Shown here piece after piece: positions 32,006-40,791 of a stretch of 64,000 nt of DNA (its first letter is position 1; every line of letters begins with the position of its first letter). Location: the NCBI RefSeq assembly GCF_024347635.1, contig NZ_AP025513.1, forward strand, positions 50,714 to 114,713. The letters are read 5' to 3'. Position numbers and translations under genes: made by a program. The notes under the pieces are model-generated. The model was not told the DNA's origin and ran no database searches. It worked only from the letters and a program-made list of their open reading frames with translations. This DNA is from Vibrio tasmaniensis. GTDB lineage: Bacteria > Pseudomonadota > Gammaproteobacteria > Enterobacterales > Vibrionaceae.

Positions 32006-32492
32006 ATAGGCGGCTTTTTTATCATAATGATTTAAAGCCTATTTGAAGTGCTGTGTCTTGATAAGGGCTTGAGTTGGGCGTTACCCTTCGGGCAAGGCTT
32101 TTCGCTGGTATCTTTCATCTATGGCCTAAGAGTGGCATCACCCTGGTGTGTCACTGCGTGCCGCCCCAGGGAGTGCCTCTCTACAGCCCCTATCTAAAAG
32201 GATATCGCTGCAATCCTGAACGCACTCCTCTCACTGCGTTCGTTGCGCCTCGTCGTGCCTCCTCGTTGCTCTCCCTGCCTTTGAATAAGTTCGAGTAAGG
32301 CTTGTTTTCTTATGCGCCGATTTCCTTTCACTCGCATCATTTACGGGCTCGCAGGCTGTTAACCGTCTCTCCCCACAACCTGATTTGCAAGGGTAAATGA
32401 ACGCTGCGCGCCCTTGCAAAGCAGAACGATGTTGAGAGAGCGGACAGCTAAGCGGCTCCGAAAAGTGATACTCAAACAAAAGGAAAATCCTC
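32006..32492 (+). repeat. Structured leading-region element, copy 2
   Basis: Matches 30381-30904 over most of its length; the long conserved block around GGGCGTTACCCTTCGGGCAA is nearly exact. The first stem is kept by compensating changes (ATAGGC 32006-32011 with GCCTAT 32037-32042). The part near the gene start is about 37 bases shorter than copy 1. It leads into a frameshifted copy of the following gene start and then to the gene at 32656. Confidence 0.65.
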
Positions 32493-32639
32493 ATGGCGCA
32501 ACAAAATTCAAACCTAACTCTCTCTAATTCAAATTCAGTGACCAGCGTTTCGCCGCTGGCCACGAAAGCTCACCAAAAAATGATATCTCTTTGGGCGCTG
32601 ATTCTAATTCGTAGCGCTCAGGCTTTTTTCTGTTTTTAA
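32493..32639 (+). pseudogene. Frameshifted fragment of the MAQQNS gene start
   Basis: Same start as the gene at 30905 (MAQQNS, then LTLSN), but one base is missing after ~40 bases, so the frame changes and stops at 32637. The underlying DNA still matches the first ~100 bases of the other copy. It shows that the repeated unit includes the gene start and was copied as DNA, not as an intact gene. Confidence 0.6.
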
Positions 32640-32655
32640 TGAAAGGAACGACACA

Positions 32656-33042
32656 ATGAAATATCTCTCACACTATATTCAAGACAAACAAACTCAGGCT
32701 TTTAATGAGACCGGGGCGTTCTTTGCTTTTTCTAATCAACAGTTCGATGAGGGAAAAAAAGAGGGCGTGAAATACGCGTCGCTAGGTATGGGGTTAATTT
32801 GCCCCACCGATAACGCGAAGCAATTAATGACTCGTTTGGATTCTATCGCTCAAGAAGGGATCGCCGAAGATATCAAAGAGAACGGGAAAAAGGCGATCAT
32901 TCGTCGTGAGTTATTTAATCATGAGTGTTTCTACACCAATGATATTTGTGATTGTGTGGAAAAGCTCGAAGGGTATGGCATCACTTACGATGAAATTCAT
33001 GAAGTGTTTAATCATATTCGTAAAACGGAAGACGTTTATTAA
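32656..33042 (+). CDS. Leading-region hypothetical protein (DUF7659-like)
   Basis: 128 residues. It has the conserved plan of a plasmid leading-region family: ETGAFFAFSNQQFDEGKKEG, YASLGMGLICPTDNAKQL, then a C-terminal EKLEGYGITYDEI. Preceded by GAAAGGAACGACACA. I recognise the family as one that recurs beside conjugation origins in proteobacterial plasmids, but its function is unknown to me. The DUF number is from memory. Confidence 0.6.
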   Translation: MKYLSHYIQDKQTQAFNETGAFFAFSNQQFDEGKKEGVKYASLGMGLICPTDNAKQLMTRLDSIAQEGIAEDIKENGKKAIIRRELFNHECFYTNDICDCVEKLEGYGITYDEIHEVFNHIRKTEDVY

Positions 33043-33058
33043 GCGTGAAAATTAAAGC

Positions 33059-33090
33059 GCCTTGATATTTGTTCCATCAAATATCAAGGC
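33059..33090. terminator. Perfect 13-bp hairpin
   Basis: GCCTTGATATTTG pairs with CAAATATCAAGGC around TTCCAT. No T-run follows, so it may be an RNA-stability or regulatory hairpin between two leading-region genes rather than a terminator. Confidence 0.5.
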
Positions 33091-33118
33091 ATGTTCAATC
33101 ACATCGGAGTTAGATTTA

Positions 33119-33454
33119 ATGAACATTCTGAATGCTACACAAGATAGAGAAGAAACGAAAGCAAAATGTTACTTTTGTACGGCCGTGCCGTTTTCGTTGG
33201 GTAAAGTGGTTTATACGCAAGGTATTGAGCAGTTATTAGATAATAATGTCGGTGCTAACTTGTCGATTTATTTGCAGCGTCACCAAAGTGGCGATTGGGG
33301 AGAGACTTGCATTGAAGATAAAATCACCAATGACGAAGCAACCAAAACAGGCGAGCGAGTGATATCGAATTATACGATTTGTGATCAATCGGTTTGGATA
33401 ATAACTGAACGTGACCGCAGCGTGACCACAATTTTATTACCTTGTGAATATTGA
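33119..33454 (+). CDS. Leading-region hypothetical protein (HQSGDWGE family)
   Basis: 111 residues. The motif RHQSGDWGETCIEDKITNDE and the C-terminal VWIITERDRSVTTILLP are typical of a small family present on many plasmids and integrative elements, whose activity is not known. The ATG at 33119 has GGAG ten bases upstream. Confidence 0.65.
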   Translation: MNILNATQDREETKAKCYFCTAVPFSLGKVVYTQGIEQLLDNNVGANLSIYLQRHQSGDWGETCIEDKITNDEATKTGERVISNYTICDQSVWIITERDRSVTTILLPCEY

Positions 33455-33476
33455 TATCTCAATGGGATGGCATAAA

Positions 33477-33953
33477 ATGAGAGTCCTATTATTAGGGCTC
33501 TTTTTTATGATGAAACCATTACTTTATCTTTCGTTGTTATCGCCGTGTTTCAGTTGGGCTTTTTGCTTTGATGAGGCAGGACGATTTTATAATGTCGATC
33601 CACAGCTTTTAAAATCCATTGCAACGGTAGAGAGCAGCTTAAAACCGAACGCGTACAATGAAAATAAAAATAGAGTCGGTGAGGTGGTTAGTCGTGACTT
33701 TGGATTGATGCAAATTAATTCCCATTGGTTTGATCGACTATCCGAATTTAATGTGAATGAAACAAACATCTATCATCCTTGCTTTAATGTTCATCTTGGC
33801 GCGTGGGTATTAAGTTCTAATTTTTCTAGTCATGGTTATAACTGGAACAGCGTCGGCGCGTATAATGCGGGTTTTTCCAAACGCACCGATAACGCCAGAA
33901 AAATATACATCCAAAAAGTCCAATCGGTTTATTTTAAGATGAACGTTCAATAA
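33477..33953 (+). CDS. Lytic transglycosylase (F gene 19/VirB1-like)
   Basis: 158 residues: signal peptide (about 10-30), then a soluble lytic transglycosylase domain with the catalytic Glu in ATVESSLKPNA, GLMQINSHWFD and the C-terminal VGAYNAGFS. It opens the cell wall for assembly of the transfer apparatus. In F the equivalent gene (orf169) also lies next to oriT and traM, so the order is conserved. Another ATG at 33508 is possible. A terminator follows. Confidence 0.88.
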   Translation: MRVLLLGLFFMMKPLLYLSLLSPCFSWAFCFDEAGRFYNVDPQLLKSIATVESSLKPNAYNENKNRVGEVVSRDFGLMQINSHWFDRLSEFNVNETNIYHPCFNVHLGAWVLSSNFSSHGYNWNSVGAYNAGFSKRTDNARKIYIQKVQSVYFKMNVQ

Positions 33954-33957
33954 AAGG

Positions 33958-33980
33958 CCTTGCACCATAATGGTGCAAGG
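33958..33980 (+). terminator. Terminator after the transglycosylase gene
   Basis: CCTTGCACC-ATAAT-GGTGCAAGG, 9-bp perfect stem, then a pyrimidine-rich run TCTTCAGCTTTTCC. Confidence 0.7.
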
Positions 33981-34110
33981 TCTTCAGCTTTTCCTCTCGC
34001 TTTCTTCCTTCAATTTCCAGATCCCCCGCATCCCTCGTTCGTCAGATTCATTCGCCACCTGGTCGGCTTTTGTCTTTCGCTGTCAGTTTTTCCCGCTGCT
34101 TTGATTAAGG

Positions 34111-34190
34111 AACTCAGGTCATTCGTTCTGAGTTGTTGGTTAGTTGAGTTGGTGACCACACACCACGCTAAATCGTAAACGATTTAAATG
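34111..34190 (-). other. oriT: Origin of transfer (oriT) with F-like nic site
   Basis: On the minus strand a hairpin (TAAATCGT-TT-ACGATTTA, 34186 to 34169) is followed by GCGTGGTGTGTGGT (34168 to 34155). F has GCGTGGGGTGTGGT at nic, a 13 of 14 match with a similar hairpin directly upstream (from memory). By analogy the nick falls between 34158 and 34157. A further inverted repeat AACTCAG/CTGAGTT lies at 34111-34134. Neighbours agree: transglycosylase on one side, traM on the other, and traI close by. Confidence 0.85.
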
Positions 34191-34503
34191 GTTGTCTGTG
34201 AAAAATATAAAGATAGTAAAAACAATGACTTATAGCTATTTATGGGGGCAAAAAAGAGCATGAAAAAATTTTCAAAATCTCAACTAATTAGCCGCTGAAA
34301 TCGTATTTAAAAATGTGTTAAATGTATTCAATCTCCATTTAGCCCATGCGTGGTAAGGTTTGCAGGCTGTTTAATTTGAAAGTGAGTGTATTTGTATTTG
34401 ATTTCAATTTAGCCCTTTTATAGATTGGTTTGTGGGCGATTGTGAAGTTGTGGTAATATGGTATTGTATTTGAATGTACATTAAATCGTATTGACACATT
34501 TGG
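34191..34503. promoter_or_regulatory. AT-rich oriT-traM region, likely TraM-binding sites and promoter
   Basis: No gene. It contains related blocks TCAATCTCCATTTAGCCC and TTTCAATTTAGCCC (about 34330 and 34405) and TGTATTTG/GTATTGTATTTG repeats near the traM start. In F the same interval holds the sbm sites and the traM promoter, so these repeats are probable TraM sites. Confidence 0.5.
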
Positions 34504-34521
34504 GTGGGAGAAAATCTAAAA

Positions 34522-34881
34522 ATGGCGAGAAGCACAGTATTACAAGCCACAATTAAAGGGCCGCTAGAGCAAGATTTTCGCAAGTTTAAAAAGAGAGAGG
34601 GTTTGACTGATGCAGATGCGGTTCGTCAGCTTTTGACATTGGCGCTGCGTATCAAATTGAATGACAGTGACGATGAAAGGCCGTCGAACCGTGAGCTAAT
34701 GGAAGAGATTTACCGAGTAGTAAGAGGTAGCTCTGCCATTGGTGAAGTTATTCATGGACAAACCTTTGATGGTGAAAAACTATATAGAGATCAAAAAGAC
34801 TCAAAGCCTGTCCGTCAGCAAGTTAAGGCGGACATTGATAAAAAAGTAGAGGCCTATCTTTCAGGCGAAAAAAAAGGGTAG
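34522..34881 (+). CDS. traM: TraM-like relaxosome protein
   Basis: 119 residues from ATG 34522 (an upstream GTG at 34504 is possible), close to F TraM (127). N-terminal ribbon-helix-helix (about 4-46: VLQATIKGPLEQDFRKFKKR) and a helical C-terminal part (ELMEEIYRVVRGSSAIGEVI, then KADIDKKVEAYL) resembling the TraM tetramerisation domain. TraM binds oriT and links it to TraD. Unlike F, the gene points toward the end of the tra operon and converges with traI. Confidence 0.75.
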   Translation: MARSTVLQATIKGPLEQDFRKFKKREGLTDADAVRQLLTLALRIKLNDSDDERPSNRELMEEIYRVVRGSSAIGEVIHGQTFDGEKLYRDQKDSKPVRQQVKADIDKKVEAYLSGEKKG

Positions 34882-34894
34882 CCAGTGGCTACCC
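34876..34894 (-). terminator. Terminator at the end of the tra operon, shared with traM
   Basis: GGGTAGCC-AGT-GGCTACCC between the converging traM and traI. On the minus strand it is followed by eight T, so it ends the tra operon. It includes the traM stop codon. Confidence 0.8.
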
Positions 34895-34899
34895 TTATA

Positions 34900-37800
34900 T
34901 TATCGCTCTAACTCTCTTTCGATTTCTCTGTCTTCCCAATGGCTCTCTTTCTCTGAGTGATTAAATGCCATCTCTTGCTGAGGTGAATATTCTTTTGGTT
35001 CAAAGTGGTCGAGTGATTGGCTGTCGGTTTCTTTTTTCTCATTGTAGTTGAGGGTGTCTAATTCGCTATCTTGATGAGAAATATGTGGCTCACTTAATTC
35101 TACGTTATGTGCGCTGTTATCTCGCTCTAATTTGCCAATGCACGATTTAATGTCCTCTTTAAGATGATCGTCTGACATGAATTGAATGTCTCGACCATTA
35201 AAGTTCTCGACGATTTTCTCAATGTTGTTCGGGTTTAAATCGTGATTACCTTGATTTAATACAATAATGATGTTCTGTCTCAGTTCATCGGTGGAGATGT
35301 TTTGAATGTCGTTTTTATGATTGACGTTGATAATGTCAATCTGCCCTTGGGTTTGGTCTCTAATTAAGAAAGAGTTCTCAATCGAGGTACTGATGATGGT
35401 GGTGTTTAAATTCTCTCCTTGATGGAATTGGGTTAATTGTTTGGACTTTGTGCCTAGGGTTCTTGGGTTAATATCTAGGGAGGTGTCTTTATTTCCTTGA
35501 GTGTCTAAATAGGTCACTTCAATGGCTTTGGTTTCACCTTCTTTATTGTGGATGTTGGTTAACATCGCAGGATGAACAGATCTATCTTCGGATGAATAGA
35601 CCGCTGGGTGGAACTTAACCTGGTTATTTTCAATGTTATTGACACCGAGCTTGTTTAAGTACGTTTGGGCCAGCGTGTTATCCATCGGTAAGCTTTGATT
35701 GATATAATCTTTAGCCCTTTCTTCAAACTGCGCAATATGCCTTGGGGTGGTGCTCAATAATTTGTCGTGTTTATTGTTTTCCTCCAATTGATATTTATCT
35801 GGCTCATTGAGCATCTTGTGCGCTTCATTCATCGCGGCTTTATAATTCATTTCCTTATGACTCATGATTAGGTTAATCAATGCGCCTTTTTCGCCTGTGG
35901 TGTAGTCTTTAAAATACCCACGATGCTCTCCGGTTAAGGTCACTTTAATGGCGGATTTACCAATGCCAAAGGTTAAATAATCCCGGTCTGATTTGGATTG
36001 ATTCGGCTGGCCTAATAACTGCATGGCGAGGCTTTCGGTGTATTTGGGTAGTTGCGTATTGATGTGCTCCCTAAATGTGTTGTAGTCAAAGTCACCGCTT
36101 TTATTTTGGAACCGGACGTCCTCATGAGGCAGAGCATTACGGTTAAAGTAAGTGGTGTCTTTGGGTGGGATTTGGTTGAGGGTTTCTATCGCGCTGGCTT
36201 TGTGGCTCTCTTTAGAAAGCCAGCTTTTGACCAGTTGTTTTGTGTTGTCGGTATAGAGTCGAATGTGCTGACTGGCACGAGTCACATCGATACCGGCGCG
36301 TCTTAAGTTGGTCAGTGCGCCTTTGCTTTGTATCGCGCTAATGACGTGTTGATAGGTGGACCCTTGCGCCATGTCTGCGGTCCGACTGTAAGCGTAGTCC
36401 CAGTGCCCGTCTTTAAGCGCATTAGGGTTAAGGTTGAGTGTTTGTCCTGTCTTAGATTGAGCGATAACATTGTCTGTAGTCGCTTGCGTGATGCGGTACT
36501 CCACGTTGGCTTTAATGCCGCGCTCTTTATCGGTAAAGCGGGTGATGATTTTATCGCCGGTTGAAAGTGGCTTTTCTGACGTAGAGAACAGGGTGGTGAA
36601 ACGGTGGTCACGGTTACGCGGTAAGAACGGCCTTGCCTTACCTGTACTCGCGTCTTGAAGTGTTACTACGCCATGCTCTGAATCTACGTGTGTAATGGTG
36701 GCGTACTCACCGGGCTTGGTGCTCAGTATCAAGCCTTTTTGATACGGCATCATGGTGGTGAGTTCTTCCCCGGTCGCGCCGATTGAGCGTAGCCTCGTTG
36801 CGATGACGTTCTCTTTGCCTAACTCACTCTTTTTCATCAAACCGACACGGATGTGTTCGGTGATGATGTCTCGCTCCTGGTTGGTGTACGCGATAATCAG
36901 TGTGTTGTCTCGCGTTTCAGGGGTGCGCTCTAAATAGTCTTTGGCGACCACATAAGGCAGCTTCTCTGTGGCGGTGAGCTGCGCTCTGCGTCGGTCTTTG
37001 TCGTTTTCATCCAGCGTAGAAATGACATGTTGACTGTTACCTTGAGTATCAGGGGCTTGCTGCTGGAGCTTATCCAGGGCGCTCTGTGGCTGCTTATCAA
37101 TGGTGTTTTGCGCCGCATTAAGTAAGGTGTCGTTTTGCTGACGGATGATGTCGGTCATGTAAGCGGTATCGATGCGGCCTTGGCTTATGGCCAGCTCAAA
37201 GGGTTTGCCGGCACTGAGCGATAAAAGCTGCTCTTTATCGCCCAGTTTGGCTGTTTTGGACTGACTGTCATTGACCAGCTTTGTGAACTCATCGGCTTGC
37301 TTGTTGCTGACCATGGAGCTTTCATCGAGAAAGAACAAGGTGTGTTGGTAGTCGCTGGCATCGCGGTTTCCTTGTCGGATGTCAGAGAGCAAACTTTCCA
37401 GAGTTTGCGCTTTCACGCCTTTGCTTTCTAGCTCTGCCACGGCTGCGTGTGTGGGCGCAAGACCGATGACACTTTGCTCTGGCTGCTGGCTGGCTTCTTT
37501 GACTAACTGGATAAGTTCAATGTTGGATTCAAGCATGGTGGACTTACCTGTACCGGCTAACCCTTGGATGGCCACAAAGCTGTCTTTGGTGGTTGAGATG
37601 AGGGTGATGGCGTCCTTTTGCCCTTGGGTTAGGCGAGGCTTGGTGTCGAGAAAGTCTTGCACCTGCTTAGGCGTTGCAAAAGGTTGATGCTGGCCTTTAC
37701 CATCATCGATGTTTTGCAGGATGCGCTTTTCAGTTTCTAGCGCGGCTTGCGTCGTCCAGCGTGTGCCGTCACTGTACTCCGCAGAGAGGGTGTCGCTGCG

Positions 37801-40677
37801 TTTAGTCAGCTCTGTTTCAACCTGCTCTTTGGTAATAGAGCCTCCGGCTTCTTCAAAGGCGTAACGCACCGCTTCCACTACTAAGGCTTTTTGGCTAAAC
37901 GCCGCTTCTCGCTCTGAGAGGTGGTTCAGGGCAAAGCTGACCGCTTTTTCGATGAGTGGCGCGTTTTGCGATTTGGCCAGTGCTGACAGTGCCTGACTGA
38001 CATCCTGCTTTAGCAAATCTTGGGTGGCGTCGTTTAGGTAGCGGTCGTTGACGTTTTGCGTCTGCAGTACACGCTCAATGGCTGACGGGGAGACCTGCTC
38101 TTTTTCAAGTGCGCTTTGGGCTTTGTCTGGTTTGTCGGTGAAGATATCAAGGCGCTCTGTTTTTTCAGTCAGGTCGTTTATCAGGGGCTTAGATAGGGTA
38201 AATGCTTTGCCTGACAGTAAAGTATGGGCTTTTGGCTCAATATGGTGGGCGCCGTGAACGTAGTCGTATTGCAGCGGCGCGTCTTTTAAGCTCTCTAAGT
38301 TGACGCGCTGCGTTTCCCCTTTGCTCTCAAGCGTGAGGCTTTCTTTGTCAATGTGAGTGACAAGGTAGCTTTGGTTCGCGTCCAAGCCCGCAGGGAAGTG
38401 TTTGCCTAATGTTCGAAGGCGTTCGCCTTGGGCGATATTGAGACTTTGCGGTTTATTGATTTGCATCTTCATGTGCTTAAAGGCGCGACTGGACGGGTCA
38501 AAGGTGTGTGACTGTCCATCGCGTTTGCTGAGTGCGGTCATGGTGTTGCTCTCTTTGTCGATACTGGCGATGACAAAACTCTGAGGTTTGTTTTTCTCCC
38601 AATGGGTGAGTGTCATGCCTGGTTTGTAGTGTTGAACGAGGGGTTGCTGCGCTTTAGAGAGGTGGTGAGGGGTTTGAGTGAATAGGGTGGTTTCGTGTCT
38701 GGCGAGGGCGCCGGTATTTTTGAGCTGGCCCCGTATCGCTTCGGTTAACCGCCGCTGCTCTACGCTGGAAGTGGCAATCACTTGCGTGTTGGCTTTATCG
38801 GGGAGGTCTGAGTACACCCGCGCTATCCTATCGGTGTCATTGTCATGCAGTTTCACGTTGGTATGGCTGGCTCGCTTGCCGACCCAAGAATGACTCTCCA
38901 CATTGCCTTTTTGATACAGCGAGATAGCGTTATTGGCTTTAAATCCCTGACGGCTTGATACGCGGTTAAGCATCACCACTTTACTGCTCGATTGTTTGGC
39001 TTTATCGGTGAGTGCCAATAATTCATTGGCGCTCATCTTATTGGCGTCATCGATGAGCAAGACGTCTTTATTGGTCAGCGGCGTATCGCTTTGCAATAAG
39101 CTGTGGGTGGTGTGGCGCTGCTCTGGTGAAAAGAGCTGACCGACCCAAGCGCTGAGTGTTTGACTCTTACGCTGGACGCTCTCCATACCCTCTGTCTTGT
39201 CTTTCACGCTTTGGGAGACCAATTGGACACGCTTACCGCTGTGATTGCCTACATTGAGTAGCTGCTGCGCAATACCCTGTGATGAGCCGTGTACATTGAC
39301 CACGTGGAACTGTTTGGTGGAGTGGTACAGGTCGGTCAAGATGCGCTGCTGGTTTTCAGAGATAGCGAGCTTGTTGAGCGTGCTGGATTCAACGTGGGTG
39401 CGCATGTGATGTGCACGACCTTGGGTGCTGTCGATAAGCGCTTTCTCGTTATCAATTAAGCCTTTGGTGGTGTATTGCCCTTTTTGACTGAGTCCTATCA
39501 AGTCGCCTTGTTTAATCATTTCATCCGCGACTTTTTTGATATCAAGGGCGTTGAGTTGCACGCCGCCTTTGGTGAACTCTGAGGCGGTGAGTTCAATGAT
39601 TTTTTCTAGGTGTAACGCGGTGCTGTATTGCCCTAGATGGTCAATGGCTCTGCTGATGGCGGCTTTGGTTTCACCAAGTGGTGGGGTGTTTTGCGCTTCC
39701 TTTACTTGTTGCGCCATGGTGACAAGCTCTGCGGGGTCATACCCTTGCTCTTTTACGGTGCTTTGCCACTGTTTGTTGAGGCTGTCACTGCTCTGGTAGG
39801 TTTTGCTTTTACGAGTATCGAGGTTGGCTACGTCTTTCGCCGCGCGCGAGTCAAAGCCTAAATCGAGTGTGCGTTGGTCAATTTGTTGTTTGCGAGTGGA
39901 CGACGCATCAAGAATAGGCTGAGGAACACCGCTGATTTCGAACTGACCGTTGCCGACGCCTCGCGTGGAATAACCGAGGGTTTCTGCCTCTTTAGCTAAT
40001 TGGCTCTGGTACAAGATACCGTAGTATTTTTGGAAGTTGTAAATGCGCTCGCCAGTCCCGTTAATCACGCCCCCTTTTTGTTTTAGGCTGGTTGATAAAG
40101 CGCGTAAATCTCCTTCTTTATCGCGCGTCATGTTAGCGGCTAGCGCGTGCGAGTGCACTTGCATGTCATTTTCACGGCTGGTCTTGTGGCGTACGACTGC
40201 AAATAGCATCGAATCCGTATTTTCGTATTCTTGAACGCCTTTCTCATGGGTGACTTTGACTTGTGCTACGTCTTTCTCCAGCTCTGTTAAGGCGAACTTC
40301 ACGGCGTTATTGTGCGCTTCAATGAGGCGGCTCTCTCCGCCAATAAGCGCAAGAACGCTGAGGGATTTGGGCGCAGAAAAGGTCAGGTCGAAGCCAGATT
40401 TGTGTTTTTCTCGTTTCCCTTTAATGGTTTCACCACCCAGGTTGCCAGAGAGCACCGACTCTAGGGTGGCTTGCTCTACGGGTTTACCCGCCAGTCCCGC
40501 TTCGATGGCCAGCTTGCCATGCCAGAAGGTGTTTTCTCCCTGGTCTTTTTCCTTGAGGTAGTAGTTATCGCCCACGTCTTTTTCTAAAGAGACGTCAGGT
40601 AGGTCTTTGGGGTTTTCTTCGCTGAGGTAATATTTGGCAGCGCCAGAAGCGGATTTCAGAGGGCTAATAGAAAGCAT
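34900..40677 (-). CDS. traI: TraI, MOBF relaxase-helicase with primase-like C-terminus
   Basis: 1925 residues. N-terminal TrwC-type relaxase (1-320): catalytic Tyr candidates Y16/Y17 and Y39/Y40, Asp in GFDLTFSAPKSLS and the 3-His motif H164, H175, H177 (RHKTSRENDMQVHSHALAAN), with the same spacing as in F TraI. A degenerate helicase copy (about 430-640) precedes the active RecD-like helicase: Walker A GLAGTGKST near 1040, DESS near 1140. The C-terminal ~400 residues contain GYFKDYTTGEKGALINLI and VKFHPAVYSSEDRS, like DUF7146/Toprim plasmid primases, a part F TraI does not have. It nicks oriT and unwinds the strand for transfer. Confidence 0.92.
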   Translation of the reverse strand: MLSISPLKSASGAAKYYLSEENPKDLPDVSLEKDVGDNYYLKEKDQGENTFWHGKLAIEAGLAGKPVEQATLESVLSGNLGGETIKGKREKHKSGFDLTFSAPKSLSVLALIGGESRLIEAHNNAVKFALTELEKDVAQVKVTHEKGVQEYENTDSMLFAVVRHKTSRENDMQVHSHALAANMTRDKEGDLRALSTSLKQKGGVINGTGERIYNFQKYYGILYQSQLAKEAETLGYSTRGVGNGQFEISGVPQPILDASSTRKQQIDQRTLDLGFDSRAAKDVANLDTRKSKTYQSSDSLNKQWQSTVKEQGYDPAELVTMAQQVKEAQNTPPLGETKAAISRAIDHLGQYSTALHLEKIIELTASEFTKGGVQLNALDIKKVADEMIKQGDLIGLSQKGQYTTKGLIDNEKALIDSTQGRAHHMRTHVESSTLNKLAISENQQRILTDLYHSTKQFHVVNVHGSSQGIAQQLLNVGNHSGKRVQLVSQSVKDKTEGMESVQRKSQTLSAWVGQLFSPEQRHTTHSLLQSDTPLTNKDVLLIDDANKMSANELLALTDKAKQSSSKVVMLNRVSSRQGFKANNAISLYQKGNVESHSWVGKRASHTNVKLHDNDTDRIARVYSDLPDKANTQVIATSSVEQRRLTEAIRGQLKNTGALARHETTLFTQTPHHLSKAQQPLVQHYKPGMTLTHWEKNKPQSFVIASIDKESNTMTALSKRDGQSHTFDPSSRAFKHMKMQINKPQSLNIAQGERLRTLGKHFPAGLDANQSYLVTHIDKESLTLESKGETQRVNLESLKDAPLQYDYVHGAHHIEPKAHTLLSGKAFTLSKPLINDLTEKTERLDIFTDKPDKAQSALEKEQVSPSAIERVLQTQNVNDRYLNDATQDLLKQDVSQALSALAKSQNAPLIEKAVSFALNHLSEREAAFSQKALVVEAVRYAFEEAGGSITKEQVETELTKRSDTLSAEYSDGTRWTTQAALETEKRILQNIDDGKGQHQPFATPKQVQDFLDTKPRLTQGQKDAITLISTTKDSFVAIQGLAGTGKSTMLESNIELIQLVKEASQQPEQSVIGLAPTHAAVAELESKGVKAQTLESLLSDIRQGNRDASDYQHTLFFLDESSMVSNKQADEFTKLVNDSQSKTAKLGDKEQLLSLSAGKPFELAISQGRIDTAYMTDIIRQQNDTLLNAAQNTIDKQPQSALDKLQQQAPDTQGNSQHVISTLDENDKDRRRAQLTATEKLPYVVAKDYLERTPETRDNTLIIAYTNQERDIITEHIRVGLMKKSELGKENVIATRLRSIGATGEELTTMMPYQKGLILSTKPGEYATITHVDSEHGVVTLQDASTGKARPFLPRNRDHRFTTLFSTSEKPLSTGDKIITRFTDKERGIKANVEYRITQATTDNVIAQSKTGQTLNLNPNALKDGHWDYAYSRTADMAQGSTYQHVISAIQSKGALTNLRRAGIDVTRASQHIRLYTDNTKQLVKSWLSKESHKASAIETLNQIPPKDTTYFNRNALPHEDVRFQNKSGDFDYNTFREHINTQLPKYTESLAMQLLGQPNQSKSDRDYLTFGIGKSAIKVTLTGEHRGYFKDYTTGEKGALINLIMSHKEMNYKAAMNEAHKMLNEPDKYQLEENNKHDKLLSTTPRHIAQFEERAKDYINQSLPMDNTLAQTYLNKLGVNNIENNQVKFHPAVYSSEDRSVHPAMLTNIHNKEGETKAIEVTYLDTQGNKDTSLDINPRTLGTKSKQLTQFHQGENLNTTIISTSIENSFLIRDQTQGQIDIINVNHKNDIQNISTDELRQNIIIVLNQGNHDLNPNNIEKIVENFNGRDIQFMSDDHLKEDIKSCIGKLERDNSAHNVELSEPHISHQDSELDTLNYNEKKETDSQSLDHFEPKEYSPQQEMAFNHSEKESHWEDREIERELER

Positions 40678-40791
40678 GAGTATTTTCCTTATGCGAGGCA
40701 GATTGCCGCTAGCAGTAAAACTGAGCGGTAATCAGGACGAGAGGCGGAGTTTAAAAGCCTTGCAATGGCAAGGCTTGTGGCGGTCTAGTGA

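Noticed and set aside
33960..34178. A 72-codon plus-strand frame across the oriT
   Set aside because: It starts inside a terminator hairpin and runs through the nic region; the oriT explanation is much stronger.
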